From NCBI GenBank assembly GCA_030248215.1, contig JASANG010000606.1, positions 124,001 through 188,000 on the forward strand: DNA of 64,000 nt, read 5' to 3'. Positions 59,701 through 64,000 of the stretch are shown piece after piece. The DNA comes from Enoplolaimus lenunculus (Eukaryota > Nematoda > Enoplea > Enoplida > Thoracostomopsidae). The position numbers and the translations under genes are program-made. The notes beneath the pieces are model-generated. The model did not search any database, had not been told where the DNA came from, and saw only the letters and a program-made list of their open reading frames with translations. Each line of letters starts with the position of its first letter. Position 1 is the first letter of the stretch.

Positions 59701-62700
59701 GGGATTTACATGGTACAAAATATACCAGCAAGCGTTGTGTTTTCGCCGTGCCCCCCTCATTTTGGGTAAGGGATCGATGTCACAAGTATACAATGTTTTG
59801 AAAACAATTTAAGTTTTAAGAATGTATTTCGAGTGTTTATCATAGGAACTTACTTCGCTTTTTACGAATTAACACTCCGAACTGAAAACGAGGGTGGTCG
59901 AGCAAAAATCGCAACGCATACTGGGTACATTCTTTTCTACAGAGAATGTTCGCAGTTGCATACTCTTGTCTCAGAGCACGCATTATCCACGTTTGATTGT
60001 AGCAAATAAATTATCGGCCACATCAAAAGAATTCTTTGTAAAGAAAGTTTGTCCGGCCGCCGCTATAAGTCTCCTTGCCCTCCTCTATTAACAGTTTCAA
60101 GCCTAAGCCTAAGCCTAAGCCTAAGCCTAAGCCTAACAGTTTCTGCTTGCGGGCCTTTGTAGGAGACGCTCATTAGACAAAAATCATTATGATCATTTCA
60201 TCAGGTATTTTTTTTGAATCAATGATTCTGGTTCACTGATATTTGTAAGCTATAGTACGATTTTCGAACTGGTATCGCTTTCCTGCTTTTGTGAATGGGT
60301 TTGGATGGAACGTACAAAATTCAATTTACCTCCATTGTATGAAAATTTATGTTACGATACGAGATAGCTTAATAGGTGTGAGTTATACAATGGACTACGC
60401 TGATTTTATGTACAGATGGGGATCGAAACGAGCGATAATTCAAACCCATGCCTCGTTTTTAAGAGTCAAGCGGTAGAATTACGTACCAAACCTCGTTTGT
60501 CGGAACTAGCGAAAAGGCAGTCGCCAATTTTGTCTTCGATTACAGTACAAAATTTTTACATTGTAAATCTGTAGTGGGATGATCGATTACGATATCATCC
60601 AGCAGAAAATCCGCCCTTGCCAGGGCTTATACTACGGGACACATAGACGAAAAACGTGATAAATTCTTCTCCGAAATTTCTAGAGATACACGAAGGCACT
60701 TTTAAAGGTTTTTGAAATAAGCATACACACTGCAGAGTTATAAAATGTTTTATCGTTCGACATTATTTCAACACGAAATACAATCTTGGCGACATCCGTG
60801 CTCTTTAATTTTCGCAGCAGTTCCGAAGCAGTCAGGGGTAGGGGCTTCCGCCAAACTCCAGAGTGAATGCCCCCAAATTGGCGAGCGAAACGACCAAGGA
60901 GTCAGACGCATTTTAAAACTTTTGGGGTTTTTGTTTCAGCCGGTAAAGTGTGGGGGCCCTTTCGGGGTGTGGGCTCCCAAATGGGGGTATGGGGGTGGCT
61001 ACTCCGGCCATGTTTCGTAGTAGACATGTTGTCAATCTTATATCTCTATACACCTAGGAGAACAAATATTTATATATATCGCAACTTTAAGAGTCCGGTG
61101 TTAAAATAGGGATTGATGCCATTGGTTGAAATTGTTCGAAATGTGGTCTTTAAAAATGAGGTAAATAAAAAAATATTACGATGCCATAAAACTTCCAAAA
61201 CGAATATTAATATACGCTCTCACCTTCGTTGCCAATTAATTACATATTAAAAATCACAATACAACACACCGAACGCACTCGCACTGTAAATTATTGCCAC
61301 ACTGACGGATCCAAGTAGTGGGGGCACACCCTGGCCTAGTCTCCGTCAATGGAAATCAAAAAGATAATTTTTTAATTAATATTTTATACTAAAATTGCCA
61401 GTTGGCTTTATCGCAAGGTTTGTTTGCTAACTTTTTCGCAAAAATACCCACGCGCAGTATTGCAATTATTAATTTCTGGATCCACCACGGTTATTGCGTC
61501 ATTATAGAATTATAAACCAGTGCGGTTTTTGGAAACGTTTGTTTTTTCGAGCAAAACAATATTAAGAAATTTTTGTTTTCAAGATAATGATCGCGCAAGT
61601 GTTTTACGTTATTCAATGGTTTTTGAAGATTATTCGATTGCAGGCTGGCGCTGGGAGATCGAAAGTTTCAGGCATTTCCCTGTCAGGCGTAAAGTGACAA
61701 AATCTGTCACCGGTGACTTTTGCTTAAAGTTTTAAATTGCAGTGGTTTGTCCATATGGTTTGCCCTTGATTTTTGCCGGAGACGCAGGTGGTTACAGGCC
61801 GTAGCTAGCGGGTTCATGGGCCTCTTGAGCAACCAGCCGACCTGCGAAAAGGTTTAGTGCGCTTCAAACGGCACTGGGTGGTTGGAATTATCAATCCATG
61901 ACACATGGGATGGGTTTAAAAGTGAAACATTTTTACATTCGGCTGAAATTGTAAAATCCTGATTACTGTGCATCGACTTATGTGAAACAGTTGAGTAATT
62001 TCAAGTTAAATTTGTACAGTTAAAAATTATTGTGAAAATTTAATTGTTACAGCTCGAAATTATCTAAGGTCAAACTCTATTATAACCTGGGTTACATTAG
62101 AAAAAATTGTCGTTTTTGCCTGGGTTTTATATAAACTGGCGAATGAATTACAATTGTTACGGTAACGCATCAGCGTGTCCATTAGGTAAGTTTAAAACAA
62201 GAATTGTTTTCGTCAAAGATTTACAAATCTATAAACCTATTGGACGTATGCAGGACCAGAGCAGCCGCTCCCCATAACACCTTTTTTGGGGCCCCACCCC
62301 CAAAGGGCGCCCACCCTAACCAGTTGAAACAAAAACCGGTGAAGTTTAGAAATTCGTCTCGGTACACTTTCTGGCCTACAATTTTACTTAAGATAATATA
62401 ACTCAGCCGAAATGAAAGTTTTGGAGAAAGTGTGCCGTGTGCTGTCTCCCCTTGTTGAAGCATATGACGATTGTATAAACTTTTACCTAAAATGTGAACT
62501 GTTCAGCTACTTCACAGAAAATGTCAAAAACATTACGCGAAGTTTGATTCGTTCTGAAAATGGGTCCACTTTCGAGATCCACCATTTTTCAACTTTTGTG
62601 TGAAACTGTTTTTTGGAAAGGTGTCGTCAACAGTTATCAAACACGAGCGTGCGCTCGGACAACCTCAGATCAAACACGGAAAAATTCTAGATCCAGCTTT

Positions 62701-63980
62701 ACGTTGGGAGCCCAATCTGAAGTTTGGGTGAGCCACGCACCGCTGTCTGGACGTATTTGAAATAAGATTCGAAACGTGCCAGTTTTTCCGGACCAAGAAA
62801 AGTGCTCGAAAAATTAACAGCCCAACGTAACGGTCAGACCATAAATGATTCAATGATTGTGAATTTTAATGTCGCAACAGCGGTATTAGCCTGCGCGTTA
62901 GCCGCCGAAAATACTCCTATGCCAAAGCCTACTTGATGTGATGCTGTCGTACGAACATATTGCTTTTCATGCTATTTGTATATTTTTAGTTCAAGAAGAA
63001 AAAGCGATCACACAAGTGCCACAGTATCCTGTCGAAGTGCCAAAATTTGCTCAATATGTTTCCGAACGCAAAAAGAAACGCGTTTTGTTCAAAGGCGAAT
63101 TTCTGGTACGTAAAATATTGAAGCTAAATACCAAAATTAAAAAGAAATATATTTTGGCAAAATTAAGAATTGGGTTTAACTAATGTGTATAAACCTAAGC
63201 ATTCAGTGAAATCTATTGTTATTTGTGTTTAGTTGCTTTAACATGGGAAATAGACTTAGAACAGCGCTACGGGAAATATAATGCTCCACATATGGTAAAT
63301 ATTTGACAATTTACTATATCATTTGGCCCCAGCTCCGTAACCAACTCACCTTACTAGGCTAGCTAAAACATTTTCAGAAGCTTTATACAGGGTTTTCTTT
63401 GATTAAGAAGCAAGGTTGAAAAAATTTTTAAAGAGAGGAGGAAATATATTCTAGGGGGGTCTGGGCCCCCTTCTCCGTTAGTTTCGGGCCCACTTGGTCC
63501 CTTGCTGGCATTTGCACAAAATGGTCATAGTTTAGAATGATTCATTTTGTTCATCAACTCTTCATCACCTTCAACAATCATCCCACGAGCAAATTAGTAT
63601 TTTTAAAAATTCGATTAATTAAATACAGTAACATTTTAATTACTTAAAATTTAAAAAAAGTTGACTTAGGGAAAACAATGCATTGAATAACCACCTGATG
63701 GATACAAAAACTAAAAAATTTTTTATTAAGAGTTAACACTCAAATTCTGTTTGCTTTTCTCGCGAGCGATATCGACCAACGGTTTGTAGTTGTTTTACAG
63801 TTTCATTTTCAGGTTATCAAAAAGTCAGCGGAACCGCACGCAATGGAATTTGCCAACAAACCGGAAAATCAAGCGCTCAACGCGTATCCGGACGTGCTTC
63901 CATACGACTATAACCGTGTCGTTCTCAAACCAGTTCGTAACATTCCAAATTCTCACTATATCAACGCCAGCTTTGTAGAT
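53721..63980 (+). CDS. Protein tyrosine phosphatase gene, N-terminal part (catalytic end outside window)
   Basis: Four plus-strand exons join in phase with GT-AG borders: 53721-53751 (start MPNKRKAQSP, ATG with G at -3), 55150-55614, 62990-63105 and 63813-63980, giving 260 residues so far. Residues about 12-165 are a disordered, Ala/Ser/Arg-rich stretch with a short GPPGPG run. The last two exons match the start of a class I PTP domain: YPVEVPKFAQYV, then FANKPENQALNAYPDVLPYD, YNRVVL and SHYINASFVD. In most PTPs the phosphotyrosine-loop motif is KNRY; here it reads LNAY, keeping the Tyr but not the Arg. The HCSAGxGR catalytic loop must lie right of the window. No signal peptide or membrane segment is seen, so this isoform looks cytosolic; the domain resembles receptor-type PTPs such as CD45 and RPTP-alpha. 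Exons further left may belong to longer forms. Confidence 0.72.
56040..56105. mobile_element. Core fragment of the CGACAATTCG MITE family
   Basis: CCTATTAATAAATCTAAGCA and CCTAAACGTAATCTTAAGCC are nearly identical to the core at 41965-42010. The termini are absent. Confidence 0.6.
56500..56735 (-). repeat. Partial copy of the GACCCGAATAAGAGG repeat
   Basis: Minus-strand copy from GAAAGTACATTCTCAAGTATAAC to CCTCTTATTAGGGTC. It contains the shared ATTGCAGTACCGGACATATATC block. Confidence 0.7.
57230..57400 (-). repeat. Diverged repeat shared with 35520-35690
   Basis: Read on the plus strand, ACACAATACAG, CGCAATTTTAATACTAAATC and CCAAAATTTCGGTTTTGA align in order with ACACAATAGTG, CACAATTTTAGCATTAAATC and CAAAATTTTGGTTTTGA at 35540-35630. 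The minus strand holds an open frame of about 100 codons here that could be a decayed element gene. The class is unknown. Confidence 0.4.
57675..58695. repeat. Inverted repeat pair with 0.8 kb spacer
   Basis: The arms at about 57675-57780 and 58596-58695 are reverse complements at roughly 70-75% by eye. On the arm strands, both read GAACA(A/G)CAATT, then CAGTT(A/G)CCAACTGG(G/A)GCAAATA. In one frame each arm gives EQQ(F/L)SF and QLPTGAN. This is either a fold-back element or two inverted copies of a repeat. Confidence 0.65.
59682..59968. mobile_element. MITE ending CAAGAGTATGCAACT, copy 2
   Basis: The left end CAAGAGTATGCAACTAGG pairs with the right end CGCAGTTGCATACTCTTG. The interior matches 48030-48327 (ACATGGTACAAAATATACCAGC). 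Confidence 0.8.
60100..60136. repeat. Pure (CCTAAG)n array
   Basis: Six uninterrupted CCTAAG units (TTAGGC on the other strand) are flanked on both sides by CAGTTTC. This is the purest run of the hexamer that also fills MITE cores in this window. Confidence 0.9.
61291..61498. mobile_element. hAT-type MITE with CGGATCCA ends
   Basis: ACTGACGGATCCAAG on the left pairs with TTCTGGATCCACCACGG on the right. The flanks TTATTGCC and TTATTGCG are 7 of 8 identical. The exact first base of the element is uncertain by one or two positions. Confidence 0.65.
62143..62185 (+). CDS. Candidate alternative first exon of the phosphatase gene
   Basis: ATG opens 14 codons (MNYNCYGNASACPL) to a strong donor (TTAG followed by GTAAGT) in phase 1, which joins exon 62990 in frame exactly as exon 55150-55614 does. 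A transcript starting here would skip the disordered region and begin almost directly at the PTP domain. The ATG context is poor (C at -3), and a stop-free upstream extension to an AG at about 62099 is also possible. Confidence 0.35.
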
Positions 63981-64000
63981 GTATGCAAGTTTAAACTTAG

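Larger units (their letters stand above)
55615..62989 (+). other. Large phosphatase intron with repeats
   Basis: No internal exon was identified apart from the candidate alternative first exon at 62143-62185. Repeats are entered at 56040-56105, 56500-56735, 57230-57400, 57675-58695, 59682-59968, 60100-60136 and 61291-61498. A fragment with AACCAGTTGAAACAAAAACC at 62315-62345 is the complement of sequence at 39687-39710. Confidence 0.55.

Noticed and set aside
63244-63297. Possible extra exon between 63105 and 63813
   Set aside because: Incoming phase is 2, while the preceding exon ends in phase 0; direct joining of 63105 to 63813 gives continuous PTP homology.
1-64000. LTR, LINE, Polinton, CRISPR, rRNA or prokaryotic features
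   Set aside because: Looked for reverse transcriptase, integrase and capsid motifs, spaced direct repeats and rRNA signatures; none were seen by eye.

Overview
The window is AT-rich nuclear DNA from an animal. Both confidently recognised genes are metazoan-type, split by GT-AG introns. Intergenic and intronic DNA is packed with short non-autonomous DNA transposons (MITEs) and minisatellites. Short introns (about 300-1700 bp in the left genes) next to very repeat-rich spacers would suit an invertebrate such as a tunicate, but nothing here fixes the lineage. No rRNA, CRISPR, plasmid or prokaryotic gene signal is seen.

Layout. 1-7977: minus-strand ANAPC4, a subunit of the anaphase-promoting complex. 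Ten exons were read and the 3' end lies beyond base 1. 7978-10674: repeat-filled spacer with a TA-flanked MITE, a hAT-type MITE with a perfect 8-bp target duplication, a TTAGGC-cored MITE and a GACAGT minisatellite. 10675-12921: minus-strand AP-1 clathrin adaptor sigma subunit, two exons, complete. 12922-26691: no gene recognised; MITEs, minisatellites and interspersed repeats. 26692-45458: a series of weak plus-strand exon candidates with good splice sites and mostly matching phases but no recognised domain. 53721-63980: plus-strand gene whose last two visible exons encode the start of a class I protein tyrosine phosphatase (PTP) domain, preceded by a disordered N-terminal region. The catalytic part lies past the right edge. 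A second candidate first exon sits at 62143-62185.

The dominant theme is the MITE population. At least six families have recognisable terminal inverted repeats: (i) TIR GGGCC(A/C)ATGTAAAG with a TTAGGC-like core; (ii) hAT-like CAGGGTGCAACCGG with a CCGGCT-rich core; (iii) hAT-like C(A/G)NNGGCGGATCCA; (iv) TTAA-flanked elements ending CCCTTTC that carry a tRNA-like segment; (v) TTAA-flanked elements ending CCTATTCACACGTG; (vi) elements ending CAAGAGTATGCAACT. Several show near-perfect target-site duplications. The three genes have no evident functional link (cell cycle ubiquitin ligase, clathrin sorting, phosphotyrosine signalling). No retrovirus-like, Polinton-like or toxin relic was recognised.
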